This document shows positions 19,010-28,276 of a stretch of DNA of 64,000 nt, piece by piece (positions within the stretch are counted from its first letter, which is position 1; each line of letters starts with the position of its first letter). Origin of the DNA: an uncultured Aquimarina sp. (GTDB lineage: Bacteria; Bacteroidota; Bacteroidia; Flavobacteriales; Flavobacteriaceae); NCBI RefSeq assembly GCF_947496855.1, contig NZ_CANMED010000005.1, positions 248,001-312,000 on the forward strand. The letters run 5' to 3'. The notes beneath the pieces are model-generated. The model saw nothing but the letters and a program-made list of their open reading frames with translations. It was not told where the DNA came from and did no database searches. The translations under genes were made by a program, and so were the position numbers.

Positions 19010-19453
19010 ACTATAGATTTATAATCTGTAACAATAACAAATTGATGTAAAAGTTTCTCCCCCTTCTTGATTGTTGCTTGTATACATCCAATTTCATTAT
19101 CTTTTATTGTTTTCCTATATCTTTTTGAGTAAATCAAGATTCATATATCTACTCACTAAAGTAATGATCTTTTGACCGCTTCAAAATTTTTTGTAACAAA
19201 AACCTATTTAACTACTTAAAAATCAAATAACTAAAAATATTAGAGATCTGTTTAATTCATTCAACTACAATTATTAAAAAAAGAGGAAATATCCCCTTTT
19301 TGGCTAATAAAAAAAACTTACAATCGTTAGTTTTCTTTTAAATCATAACAGAAAAACCCTATAATTTCATTAAATTATATCACTCTTTAAAAAAAAACAG
19401 CTGTAAACCCTGTTCAAATCTAACTCGAAATATCGTGGCTTATGTAATATAAA
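19010..19453. other. Intergenic region between tandem kinases
   Basis: 444 AT-rich bases without a supportable gene. The only structure seen is a weak stem AAAAAGAGG/CCCCTTTTT (19276-19301, one mismatch) followed by few T; it could be a poor terminator for the upstream kinase. The last ~60 bases should hold the promoter of the second kinase, but no good consensus was found. Confidence 0.4.
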
Positions 19454-19510
19454 ATGGGATATAAAACTTGTTTGTTTACGTTATCTTTTTTTATCAAAAA
19501 TTGTTTTGCA

Positions 19511-21730
19511 TTGAAAAGAAATACTATTTACATATTTATTTTTATTCTTTCATTAAATTCCTTTTCACAAGAAAAACCGTCTTTTGAAAGAATTGACAGT
19601 TTAGACACTCTATTAAGAACTTCAGAAAAACTCCGACGGGATAGTGATATGTATCAGGCATTAGAATATGCCTTCAAGGCTGTTAATTATGCCAGAGAAC
19701 TCAATAATGATCATTATATCTCTCATGGATATATGCTAATGGGAACTGTTCAATACGAAATCATTGATTATGAAAACGCGACAAAAAACTTTTTAAAATC
19801 ACTAGAATATACAGAAAAAACAAAAGATAAAATTCTCTTACCATACATTTTGCATAGTCTCGCTAATATATATTATGACAGTAATAATGATTATGAAAGT
19901 GCCTTAAAATATTATCAAAGAGCTGTAGCATTGGGAAAAAACAATCCTCATATACAGCAATATCAGATTCCATTGCACAACCTGATCTGGACCTATATGG
20001 ATCTTGATAGATTTGATGAAGCTTCTATATATCTTAAGGAAGCGGATAGCATTGACAATACGATTTCTGATAGTATACAAATAGACAGAAGTAGTCTTTA
20101 TCTTTTAAGAGCTAGGAATTATGCACATAAAAACGAAATTGAAAAAGCTGAAGAAAATTTTGACAAATCATTCGAGTACCTAAAAGATGAAGTGTATTGG
20201 CCAAAAGGTAAAAGTTACTTTTATCAGTATAGATCAAAAATGTACGAAGATATTGGCGATTATGCCAAGGCTATTGCTGATCTAAAAGAACTAAATAAAA
20301 ACGACCGCAAAGTTTTTGAAAATGCTCGATCCAAAAGTGACAAGACCACAAAAATAAGGTTTAAGGTAGATCAATATGAACAAGAATTAGAGGTTGCAAA
20401 AAGAGAGAAAGTATTGTTGTTAGATATCGATAAAAACAACAAAACTATCATTTTTATTTCTACTGCAGCTCTACTACTACTAGCAGGGGTGGTCTTCTTT
20501 TATTACAGAGGATATCGATCTAAGAAAAAAATTAGTGAAATTCTTGAAGTAAAAAATTTCGAACTCCAAGAAGCTAAGGCTCAAGCTGAACAGTTAAGTA
20601 AGATCAAATCACAATTTATATCCACTATCAGTCATGAGTTAAGAACTCCTTTGTATGGCGTGGTTGGAATCTCTTCCATTTTATTGGAGAATGATGCAAA
20701 GACGGAAAAAGATAAAAAACTACTTAATTCACTGAAATTTTCTGCAGATTACTTATTAGATTTAGTAAATAAGGTTCTGAAAATAAGTAAAATAAACTCC
20801 GAAGAAAAAGAGCTCATCAAGACTCCCACAGATCTATTTTCATTGTCTCAAAACATTCTGCAATCTTTTGAGTATCAATCTCAAAAAAAGGATAATGAAT
20901 TAATTCTAGATCATAACAATAGCATCCCTAAACTACTGAATATCGATGCATTACGAATATCCGAAGTTTTGATTAATTTAATCAGTAATGCTATTAAATT
21001 TACAGATAAAGGAAAAATCTGGCTCAGAATTAAACAATTATCATCAGATAACAAAACCATGAAAATTCGTTTTGAGATAGAAGATACGGGTATGGGAGTA
21101 CCAGAAAACCAGAAAGAATACATTTTTGAGGAGTTTTCTCAAATCGGCAGCGTATACGACAATAAACAAGGAACTGGCTTAGGTCTATCCATTGTTAAAA
21201 ATCTGGTTCACGTAATGGATAGTCAGATTCATTTCGAAAGTAAAAAGAATATAGGATCTATGTTTTATTTTGATCTAGATGTGGAGATTGAAGACTGTTT
21301 AGATGATATAGAAAATAATTCACAAAATCCAGAAAAGACAGATAGTTTATCTGCAAAAATCCTTGTTGCAGAAGATAATAAGGTTAATCAATTGGTTACT
21401 AAGAATTTATTGAAAAATATTGGTTGTGATTGCACGATGGTAGAAAACGGATATGAAGCCGTACAAATTCTGAAACACCAAGCTTTTGATCTAGTGCTGA
21501 TGGATATTAATATGCCTGTGCTAGATGGTATGCAAGCAACATTAGAAATTAGACAATTTGATACAACTACTCCTATTATTGCCTTAACTGCTTCAGAACT
21601 AAGTGAAGTCGGTGAGGAATGCAAAAATGCTGGGATGAATGATTTGATCAATAAACCGTTGAACAAAAACCATCTAAGAAACGCTATACATAGAAATTTA
21701 ATCGTTAACAATTCTGAAACTAAAACCTAA
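19511..21730 (+). CDS. TPR hybrid histidine kinase with receiver domain (copy 2)
   Basis: Paralogue of the preceding kinase with the same order: signal peptide, TPR repeats, transmembrane helix (TIIFISTAALLLLAGVVFFY), HisKA, ATPase (NLISNAIKFTDKG, GTGLGLSIVK) and receiver domain (LVLMDINMPVLDG). The kinase and receiver parts are nearly identical to copy 1, whereas the TPR part has diverged more. An ATG at 19454 is in frame, but TTG 19511 is preferred: it gives a clean signal peptide (LKRNTIYIFIFILSLNSFSQ) and places His at 375 and Asp at 665, exactly as in copy 1. The pair looks like a tandem duplication with sensor divergence. Confidence 0.9.
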   Translation: MKRNTIYIFIFILSLNSFSQEKPSFERIDSLDTLLRTSEKLRRDSDMYQALEYAFKAVNYARELNNDHYISHGYMLMGTVQYEIIDYENATKNFLKSLEYTEKTKDKILLPYILHSLANIYYDSNNDYESALKYYQRAVALGKNNPHIQQYQIPLHNLIWTYMDLDRFDEASIYLKEADSIDNTISDSIQIDRSSLYLLRARNYAHKNEIEKAEENFDKSFEYLKDEVYWPKGKSYFYQYRSKMYEDIGDYAKAIADLKELNKNDRKVFENARSKSDKTTKIRFKVDQYEQELEVAKREKVLLLDIDKNNKTIIFISTAALLLLAGVVFFYYRGYRSKKKISEILEVKNFELQEAKAQAEQLSKIKSQFISTISHELRTPLYGVVGISSILLENDAKTEKDKKLLNSLKFSADYLLDLVNKVLKISKINSEEKELIKTPTDLFSLSQNILQSFEYQSQKKDNELILDHNNSIPKLLNIDALRISEVLINLISNAIKFTDKGKIWLRIKQLSSDNKTMKIRFEIEDTGMGVPENQKEYIFEEFSQIGSVYDNKQGTGLGLSIVKNLVHVMDSQIHFESKKNIGSMFYFDLDVEIEDCLDDIENNSQNPEKTDSLSAKILVAEDNKVNQLVTKNLLKNIGCDCTMVENGYEAVQILKHQAFDLVLMDINMPVLDGMQATLEIRQFDTTTPIIALTASELSEVGEECKNAGMNDLINKPLNKNHLRNAIHRNLIVNNSETKT

Positions 21731-22002
21731 TCAATCTAAGTTTACCGCATCAAAACCTATTCTTAATCCAGAAAATAAAATACAAAACACCTTTTCCATA
21801 TCAATCTTATTTTGTGATGTAGCGAATTTTACGTTACTTTCTGAATGTATACTAAAAATGAACCCCAAAATTAGACGTTTGTTATGCGTTTGTAAATAGT
21901 TATATCTGGATATATAAAGGAAATATGCTCAATAATAAGCATATAAACGTGTTGTGCGCCATTTGAGAAAATCATGCTAAAATGAAAAGTCATTGTATTT
22001 AA

Positions 22003-22335
22003 ATGAAAAAATGGATACTAATAATTGGAGGAATTATCCTGATTGGAATTGGAATTAAAATTAATTCAGATTTGAATGACGTTGTGGAAGCTTTTAACTC
22101 AGAACATTCTCTAAACGAGCCGAATTTGATAATCCTCTTGGACTCGATTTCACCGAATAAAAATTATACGTATTACAAATATAAATTTGACAAAGGTGGA
22201 TTAGGTTATTCCCGAATTTTTTGGTCAGTTACTAAAATTGACAAAAACGAAAATGAACTTGAAAAAGGACTAATTCCAAATGGATATAAAATAATTGGTT
22301 GGACCGATACAAGCGGATTGAGTTTACAAAAATGA
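22003..22335 (+). CDS. Orphan membrane-anchored protein, probably truncated by a TGA
   Basis: 110 aa: one N-terminal transmembrane segment (ILIIGGIILIGIGIKI, residues 4-19) and a small extracytoplasmic domain. I do not recognise the family. The frame does not end naturally. After the TGA at 22333-22335 it stays open for 27 more sensible codons (KPHYETDTAYELKDKTEF...) to a TAA at 22417-22419. A TGG-to-TGA change would explain this. The gene is the first of a run of orphans bracketed by short recurring motifs (GTTGT at 21951, CAACACGATATAT at 22431). Confidence 0.55.
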   Translation: MKKWILIIGGIILIGIGIKINSDLNDVVEAFNSEHSLNEPNLIILLDSISPNKNYTYYKYKFDKGGLGYSRIFWSVTKIDKNENELEKGLIPNGYKIIGWTDTSGLSLQK

Positions 22336-22623
22336 AAACCACATTATGAAACAGATACAGCATATGAATTGAAAGACAAAACGGAATTTAATGGAATTGA
22401 AATAAATGTGGTGGAATAAAAACGAACGCGCAACACGATATATGTGATCATAACAGCTAAGTGACGAATCGATTGGTTCTTGTATTTTTGGTAAGGCGCA
22501 ATGCTTACAGAAAGTAGAAGTTAGCAACCAATGGGCAAGAAAAATCAAAAAGCAAAGTAACAATTCAACAAGCTACGACAGATATATTAACCGCTATGTG
22601 TAATTATATAAAACTCCGATTTA

Positions 22624-23172
22624 ATGAACATTATTCAAGAATTGACAGAAAAATATAGTGGAGAATATTCAGAGGATTTGATTAAAAATGTGAATAGTCC
22701 ATTAGGAAAATATATTTATCAACCGAAAAACGGAACTATTACCATTGGCGGAACTAAAATTAGCGTAAACCTTAATGAAGTTGGAGGAGCAATGCCTGTA
22801 TCGGAACCGTTTCGAATTACTCTACATTTGGACAAAGTTTACGAAACTGAACTGACAATATTCCCAAAAGATTTGCGTAATAAATTTTTGGATTTTATTC
22901 TGCCAAAACGTAGATCATTTGTCCCTAAACCGATTTTAAAACAATTTTGGTTTGGTGGAGATAAAAATTTATTTAAACAGCTCGTATCTGACAAAACTTT
23001 TGCTGAAAACATAATAAACGAAAGAATTTATATAAAAACTGGAAAGAAACCAACTGATCGAATTGTTTTAACGCCTGAATATGGAATTAAAAACATTGAC
23101 CAATTTGAAAAGTTTATTTCTGTTCTAAAACGCATTGAAAGCAAAATAAAGACTACATATAACATAATATAG
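22624..23172 (+). CDS. Hypothetical protein, orphan cassette-like gene
   Basis: 182 aa, no signal peptide or membrane helix, so cytoplasmic. It starts MNIIQELTEKYSGEYSEDLI; the middle (about 35-80) looks beta-rich, and the C-terminal half is charged with a helical end (FEKFISVLKRIESKIKT). I do not recognise the family. The ATG at 22624 is the natural start. A CAACAACG motif (23186-23193) lies 14 nt after the stop, as at other junctions in this run. The 288 bases in front hold no supportable gene. Confidence 0.6.
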   Translation: MNIIQELTEKYSGEYSEDLIKNVNSPLGKYIYQPKNGTITIGGTKISVNLNEVGGAMPVSEPFRITLHLDKVYETELTIFPKDLRNKFLDFILPKRRSFVPKPILKQFWFGGDKNLFKQLVSDKTFAENIINERIYIKTGKKPTDRIVLTPEYGIKNIDQFEKFISVLKRIESKIKTTYNII

Positions 23173-23233
23173 CTGCCCTGACGGACAACAACGTTTTGTT
23201 ATATTTATCGTTGTAACTAATTAAACCAAAAAC

Positions 23234-23866
23234 ATGAAGATAATATTAAGTAATCTATTCCTATCATTATCAATAATTACAACTTGTATTGGGCAAGAAA
23301 AAGAAGAAAAATTAGTTCGAGAATCATTTAACAGTTATAAAACTTCAATCTTAAATGATAAAGGAGAAGAAGCTGTAAATTTTGTTGACAGTAGAACAAT
23401 ATCTTATTATAATAAAATTCTTGAAACAACAAAAAAAGCAGATTCTTTGACTTTAAATTCATTAGGAATTCTTGATAAGTTAATGGTTATATCAATCAGA
23501 TATAGGACATCAAAAAAAGACATTTTATCATTCGATGGGAAAGAACTTTTAATTTATGCTATAAAAGAAGGAATGGTAGGAAAAAACAGTGTAATAAATA
23601 CAGAAATTGGAAGCGTTGAAATCGATGAGGATTTTGCTAAAGGGCAATTTATTTCAAATGGAAAGAAAGCCCCCTTTTACTTTCACTTCTATAAGGAAGA
23701 TAATAATTGGAAAGTTGATTTAACGTCCATATTCCCTGTTGGTGCAATGGCATTCAAAAAAATGATTGAAGACAACGGAGAAGAAGAAAACAAATATTTA
23801 CTTCAATTATTAGAACTGATGACAGGTAAAAAACCGGTAAATGAAATTTGGAAACCGATAATATAA
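23234..23866 (+). CDS. Exported hypothetical protein, orphan cassette-like gene
   Basis: 210 aa with a signal peptide (MKIILSNLFLSLSIITTCIGQ). A Cys at 18 is followed by IG rather than the usual small residues, so a soluble periplasmic protein is more likely than a lipoprotein. The body resembles an NTF2-like or cystatin-like fold (helix, then strands such as AKGQFISNGKKAPFYFHFYKED and NNWKVDLTSIFPVG), seen in many 'nuclear transport factor 2-like' exported proteins; this is inference. The gene is bracketed by GTTGTAACTAAT (23210-23221) before the start and CAACAATACC after the stop. Confidence 0.65.
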   Translation: MKIILSNLFLSLSIITTCIGQEKEEKLVRESFNSYKTSILNDKGEEAVNFVDSRTISYYNKILETTKKADSLTLNSLGILDKLMVISIRYRTSKKDILSFDGKELLIYAIKEGMVGKNSVINTEIGSVEIDEDFAKGQFISNGKKAPFYFHFYKEDNNWKVDLTSIFPVGAMAFKKMIEDNGEEENKYLLQLLELMTGKKPVNEIWKPII

Positions 23867-23894
23867 AACGCCTTACAACAATACCTATAATTAT

Positions 23895-23990
23895 ATGGGT
23901 ATACAAAATTTAGAAAAAAATCAAAGGATTGGAAATTTAGTAGCTAAGACGATAGTTGTAAAAAATAAAGATCTTAAAAAATTGGAATAA
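23895..23990 (+). pseudogene. Possible C-terminal fragment of an RDD-family membrane protein
   Basis: A 31-codon frame contains NQRIGNLVAKTIVVKN, which resembles the conserved final segment of RDD-family proteins (usually QR-GD--AGT-VV). There is no membrane part upstream in frame, so if real it is a remnant left when the neighbouring sequences were exchanged. It is immediately followed by the junction motif CAATACGGTATATA (24001-24014). Confidence 0.35.
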
Positions 23991-24141
23991 AAACTACATA
24001 CAATACGGTATATAAAAATTCCTGATATTTTACTTAATCAAAGACAATTACACGTTTACTAAGTCTGAATTTCCTTCGAAAATTCCTCGCACGTAAACTC
24101 GTAAATTTCCATATACATTAACATAGGCAAACATTAAAAAA

Positions 24142-24645
24142 ATGATTGAGATTAAAAAAGTTTGTGACTCAACTAAATTTAAAATTATAAAAAAATTAGC
24201 GATTGAAATTTTACACGAAGTTTATGACCCAATAATTCCGGCTGAACATACCGATTATTTCTTAAAGGAATTTCAATCTGAAAATGCGATTGAAAAACAA
24301 ATTAAAAATGAAAACTTTAGCTATTTTCTATTAAACTTTGACACAAAAGATGTAGGATATTTAGGAATTCAAAAACTAAATGAAAAACTGATTTTAAGCA
24401 AGCTATATATTTTGAAATCGTTTCGTGGATTAAAAATTGGTAAAACAGCGTTGGAATATGTTAATGGATTTGCAACAGATAATGCTATTAAAAAAATTGA
24501 ATTAATTGTTAATCAACAAAACAAAGAAACGATTGACATTTATGAAAAAAACGGATTTAAAATTGTGAAATCAATGGTGAATTCGTTCCCAAATGGACAT
24601 TCTGTTGAAAATTATAAAATGGAAAAGATATTAATTACAAAATAA
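24142..24645 (+). CDS. GNAT family N-acetyltransferase
   Basis: 167 aa, cytoplasmic, with the GNAT layout: an N-terminal helix pair, strands DVGYLGIQKLNEKLILSKLYIL, the acetyl-CoA loop FRGLKIGKTALEYV (about 94-107, the R/Q-x-x-G-x-G/A pattern), IELIVNQQNKETIDIYEKNGF and the closing strand. Acceptor substrate unknown. The gene stands alone within the orphan-gene run. After the stop comes TTTTGGCTAAGTACTTAAACG followed by ATTGCCGAGAC, the kind of spacer seen at other gene boundaries in this region. Confidence 0.82.
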   Translation: MIEIKKVCDSTKFKIIKKLAIEILHEVYDPIIPAEHTDYFLKEFQSENAIEKQIKNENFSYFLLNFDTKDVGYLGIQKLNEKLILSKLYILKSFRGLKIGKTALEYVNGFATDNAIKKIELIVNQQNKETIDIYEKNGFKIVKSMVNSFPNGHSVENYKMEKILITK

Positions 24646-24809
24646 AAAGTTTTGGCTAAGTACTTAAACGAAAATTCAGTAATTTTAATTTCCATACTAA
24701 TCATTGCCGAGACTTTCTTGTAAAGAAGGTTGGATAAACACCTACCTGTCGTACTATTTTGTAAAAAATCAAAAACGTGAATCAAGTATATACCAAAACT
24801 AACAACAAA

Positions 24810-26558
24810 ATGAAAAAACCTGACATCACATTCACAAATGTATTCTTGCTTGTTATTTTGCTCATTACCCCATTTTTTTTCTCTTGTTCTAATCCTAAAA
24901 CTTCAGAAGATATCCAATTTTCCTTTCCAACAGAACATTATAATGAAGCACTGGATGGAAGATTAATTGTTTTGATTTCAGAACAAATAGAAAAGGAACC
25001 TCGATTTCAGCTTAGGGACGACTCTAAAACTTGTCAAGCATTCGGAATGGATATTAACGGCTGGAAACCCGAAGAGTCGATACAGTTCGACAAAGAAGCT
25101 TTTGGATACCCAATTCGTAGCTTTAAAGAGATACCATCAGGTGATTTCTTCGTACAAGTCTTGTTTCATAAATACGAAACCTTTAAACGGGCAGATGGGC
25201 GTATAGTAAAATTACCTATGGATAGAGGTGAAGGACAACAATGGAACAAAGCGCCAGGCAATCTCTATTCTACTCCTCAAAAAATCACGATCAAGAATGG
25301 ACAATTTCCTTCTATCGCTATAAAATTAGATCAGAAAATACCTCTAATCCCTGAACCTGACGACACAAAGTATGTAAAGCATATAAAAATTAAAAGCAAG
25401 TTGTTGAGTGATTTTTGGGGAAGAGATATGTATTTAGGAGCTCACATACTGTTACCTGAAGGATGGGAAACGCATCCCAATGTAAAATACCCACTTGCAA
25501 TCATGCACGGACATTTCCCAAAAGATTTTGGGGGATTTCGAACAACTCCTCCCGATCCCAATTTAAAATCGGAATACAGTGAGCGTTTTAATATTGAAGG
25601 GTATAATTTGACGGTCGAACAAGAAGCGTATGATTTTCATCAAACCTGGACAGGTCCTGATTTTCCAAGAGTTATTGCCATTAAAATCCAACACCCAACA
25701 CCATACTATGATGATTCATATGCTGTTAATAGTGCCGCACAAGGACCTTATGGAGATGCAATTACTTATGAGCTTATTCCGCATATCGAGCAAAAATTTA
25801 GAGGAATAGGAGAAGGTTGGTCGCGATTTGTTTATGGAGGAAGTACAGGTGGATGGGAGTCTCTTGCTGTTCAAGTGAAATATCCCAAAGAGTATGGAAT
25901 GTGTTTTGCTGCTTGTCCGGATCCAATTGATTTTAGAGCGTATTGCTTGGTCAATATATACGAAGACAAGAATGCATACTACAAGGAAGGTACATTCAGA
26001 AAAACACTGGTTCCTGGTCATCGAGATTATTTAGGAAATGTAGATGCTAGCTTAAGAGATATGAATTATCGAGAACTAATATTGGGCACGAAAGGTAGGT
26101 CAGGACAACAATGGGATATTTGGGAAGCAACTTATTCGCCAGTAAATGAAGAGGGATATCCTAAAAGAATCTGGGATCGTCTAACTGGAGAAATAGATAA
26201 GGAAGTAGCTTCATATTGGAAAGAAAACTACGACCTCTCTTATATTTTGAAACGAGACTGGGCAAAAAACGGTAAGGATTGGGAAAATAAAATTCATCTG
26301 TATTGTGGAGATATGGACAATTATTATCTCAACAATGCAGTATATCTCGCCGAAGAAATCCTATCAGAAACCACTGCTCCTTATTATAATGGTGAAGTAG
26401 ATTATGGTGACAGAGCAGAACACTGTTGGAACGGGGATCACGATAATGGAAATCATATTAGTAGACTGCGCTATCACCGTATGTTTATCAAAAAATATGT
26501 AGATAAGGTTCATAAAGTTGCTCCTAAAGATGCAGACTTGAAAAGTTGGAGGTATTGA
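24810..26558 (+). CDS. Secreted alpha/beta-hydrolase (putative esterase), lipoprotein
   Basis: About 582 aa from the ATG at 24810, preferred over an in-frame GTG at 24777. The N-terminus is a lipoprotein signal ending FFFSC, so the enzyme is probably surface or periplasm anchored. The first 190 residues form a beta-rich domain. The rest is an esterase-like alpha/beta hydrolase with LAIMHGHFP, the nucleophile elbow GGSTGGWES (Ser about 345), FAACPDPIDFRAY and late acid/His candidates (YCGDMDNYY, EHCWNGDHDNGNH). It resembles the enterochelin-esterase-like/putative esterase group. Substrate unknown. It lies within the orphan-gene run between the two kinase groups. Confidence 0.78.
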   Translation: MKKPDITFTNVFLLVILLITPFFFSCSNPKTSEDIQFSFPTEHYNEALDGRLIVLISEQIEKEPRFQLRDDSKTCQAFGMDINGWKPEESIQFDKEAFGYPIRSFKEIPSGDFFVQVLFHKYETFKRADGRIVKLPMDRGEGQQWNKAPGNLYSTPQKITIKNGQFPSIAIKLDQKIPLIPEPDDTKYVKHIKIKSKLLSDFWGRDMYLGAHILLPEGWETHPNVKYPLAIMHGHFPKDFGGFRTTPPDPNLKSEYSERFNIEGYNLTVEQEAYDFHQTWTGPDFPRVIAIKIQHPTPYYDDSYAVNSAAQGPYGDAITYELIPHIEQKFRGIGEGWSRFVYGGSTGGWESLAVQVKYPKEYGMCFAACPDPIDFRAYCLVNIYEDKNAYYKEGTFRKTLVPGHRDYLGNVDASLRDMNYRELILGTKGRSGQQWDIWEATYSPVNEEGYPKRIWDRLTGEIDKEVASYWKENYDLSYILKRDWAKNGKDWENKIHLYCGDMDNYYLNNAVYLAEEILSETTAPYYNGEVDYGDRAEHCWNGDHDNGNHISRLRYHRMFIKKYVDKVHKVAPKDADLKSWRY

Positions 26559-26759
26559 TTTTTTTCTTAGCAGAAAATGTTTTGATGGAGTAGATACTAA
26601 TTAGATAACTGTTTATCTCAATGAACACTGTGAATTAATTTATGAGTAATGAATTACACTGAAAGAAATTCGAATGGAAACATAAACAACAAACTGACAA
26701 TAACGTATAGTTGCTATTAAAACGAACGTTTATACCAAAGGTTGTAAACCATTAATGAA

Positions 26760-27626
26760 ATGAAAATATCTCAAAATCTATTGCACAACAATACACCTCG
26801 ATGTAGGGAGCTTGAGATAATATCGACTATCACAATAAAAAATAATCGCTTAGTTGAAGATTATTTTTTAGATTATAAAACTCAAGCCAAATTAAATTGG
26901 TTTATAAATGATAGAAAAGGGGAACCTATATTTTTTAATGAAAACGATTGTGAATGGTTAACCCCTACTTTTATCAGAAGTAAGAATGAACTTTATGGGT
27001 TATCACTCATTGAAAAAAGTAATTCTACAAAACTTTTTTTAACACAAGTAAAAACTCAAATAGATTTTGATTCATTCGAAGCCATTGGAAGGTTTTACGC
27101 AAAAGATAAGAATCATTTTTATTTTGGCCCTGGAGGAAAAAAGATTAAAGAAGATTACTTAGAATTATTTTTTGATGAAACATATAAGAATGAATGGGGA
27201 AAATCAAATCCTGACAGAAATATTCTCCTAGAAACTAATCTTTGGAATTCGAAAATAGCAATTTCTAAAGAAAAGGTTTATTGGGAAGGTAGAATTACAA
27301 AGGGTATTGATCCTAGTCTAAAAAGGATAAGTCAATTTTTTTGGGCAGATAAGTATTCTGTATTTGAATATAATTTACAACGACTAAAGAAAATAGATAA
27401 GTTCGATAGACAGACATTGATTTATAAAACTTTTATCAGAAACGGTTCACTAGTTAGTCTTGTTACTGATTTAAAGAAACCTGCACATTGTTATTGTAAC
27501 GATTGTATACCAGATAACAAGTATGATTTTAAAAGATTTACTCCACTTTTTGAGGAGTTAAGAGGAGTAATAAGTAATGAATATTGGTGGTATCAAATGG
27601 AAAACCGATTGCAACACGGTATATAG
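26760..27626 (+). CDS. DKNYY-type repeat protein
   Basis: 288 aa, no signal. It contains repeats like AKDKNHFYFGPGGKKI and WADKYSVFEYNLQRLKKID, the pattern (DKN-YY followed by a short strand) for which the DKNYY domain is named; function unknown. One Cys-x-Cys-x-x-Cys cluster near the end (HCYCNDCIP) could bind metal. The gene is tightly bracketed: GTTGTAAACCAT ends 8 nt before the start, and CAACACGGTATATA overlaps the last codons and stop (Gln-His-Gly-Ile-stop). This is the clearest case of the bracketing motifs in the run. Confidence 0.68.
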   Translation: MKISQNLLHNNTPRCRELEIISTITIKNNRLVEDYFLDYKTQAKLNWFINDRKGEPIFFNENDCEWLTPTFIRSKNELYGLSLIEKSNSTKLFLTQVKTQIDFDSFEAIGRFYAKDKNHFYFGPGGKKIKEDYLELFFDETYKNEWGKSNPDRNILLETNLWNSKIAISKEKVYWEGRITKGIDPSLKRISQFFWADKYSVFEYNLQRLKKIDKFDRQTLIYKTFIRNGSLVSLVTDLKKPAHCYCNDCIPDNKYDFKRFTPLFEELRGVISNEYWWYQMENRLQHGI

Positions 27627-27742
27627 AACAGAACTAGTAAGTATTAATCCGAAAAATTAGTATCCTATTACACAATATCTTTCATATGCAAACCTTTATA
27701 CATAATAGCCAATAAGTTGTCTGAACAAAAATAGAATACCTA

Positions 27743-28276
27743 ATGAATCATAAAATTTTTGAACCACAACAGATTTTAGCAGAATGGGTTAAATGTTATT
27801 GGACATTAGAAAGTACTTTTGAAAATACGCCCTTAAAAAACACTATTATTCCAAATGGAACAATGAAACTGATTTTTCATTATGGAGATACCTATAAACA
27901 TCACCCAAGCGATAAAGAAAGTATAACCCTCCCAAAATGTTTTTTAATAGGACAATTGACGCGCCCATACGTTGTTGAGCTACTTGGTACCACTGGTTCT
28001 TTTGTTGTTCGATTTCAACCAAACGGATTTTCACCTTTTGCAAACATAAGTATAAAAGAAATTCAAAACACCGCTGTACCATTGGATAAACTATTTGGAA
28101 AAGATGGAGAGAAAATTGGAGAGTAAATTTTAAAAGCAAATTCTACTTCTGAAAGAATAAATTTAATCGAGACATTTTTACTAAAAAGATTGACTAACAA
28201 AAATGCTATTGACAATATTGTAAAATCAACGGTTGACACAATTTTAAACGCTAACAAACAATTTTTAGTAAAAACA
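27743..28276 (+). pseudogene. Broken AraC-type regulator (N-terminal sensor part only)
   Basis: The first 127 codons (27743-28126) give the DUF6597-like N-terminal domain of AraC-family regulators: IFEPQQILAEWVKCYWTLES, IIPNGTMKLIFHYGD, GSFVVRFQPNGFSPFANI. The frame meets a TAA at 28124 but then continues in the same frame with the expected family sequence (ILKANSTSERINLIETFLLK, NAIDNIVKSTVDTIL) for another 50 codons. The HTH domain never appears: at 28277 the sequence switches, still in frame, to a piece of receiver domain. A nonsense change plus loss of the DNA-binding half means it cannot work as a regulator. Confidence 0.75.

Noticed and set aside
22324..22563. A 79-codon minus-strand frame across the junction after the first orphan gene
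   Set aside because: It overlaps the readthrough end of the plus-strand gene and junction sequence, has no start context and looks like AT-rich chance.
22445..22602. Plus-strand open stretch of about 49 codons without ATG between two orphan genes
   Set aside because: No start codon or recognisable motif; it may be a gene remnant but this cannot be supported.
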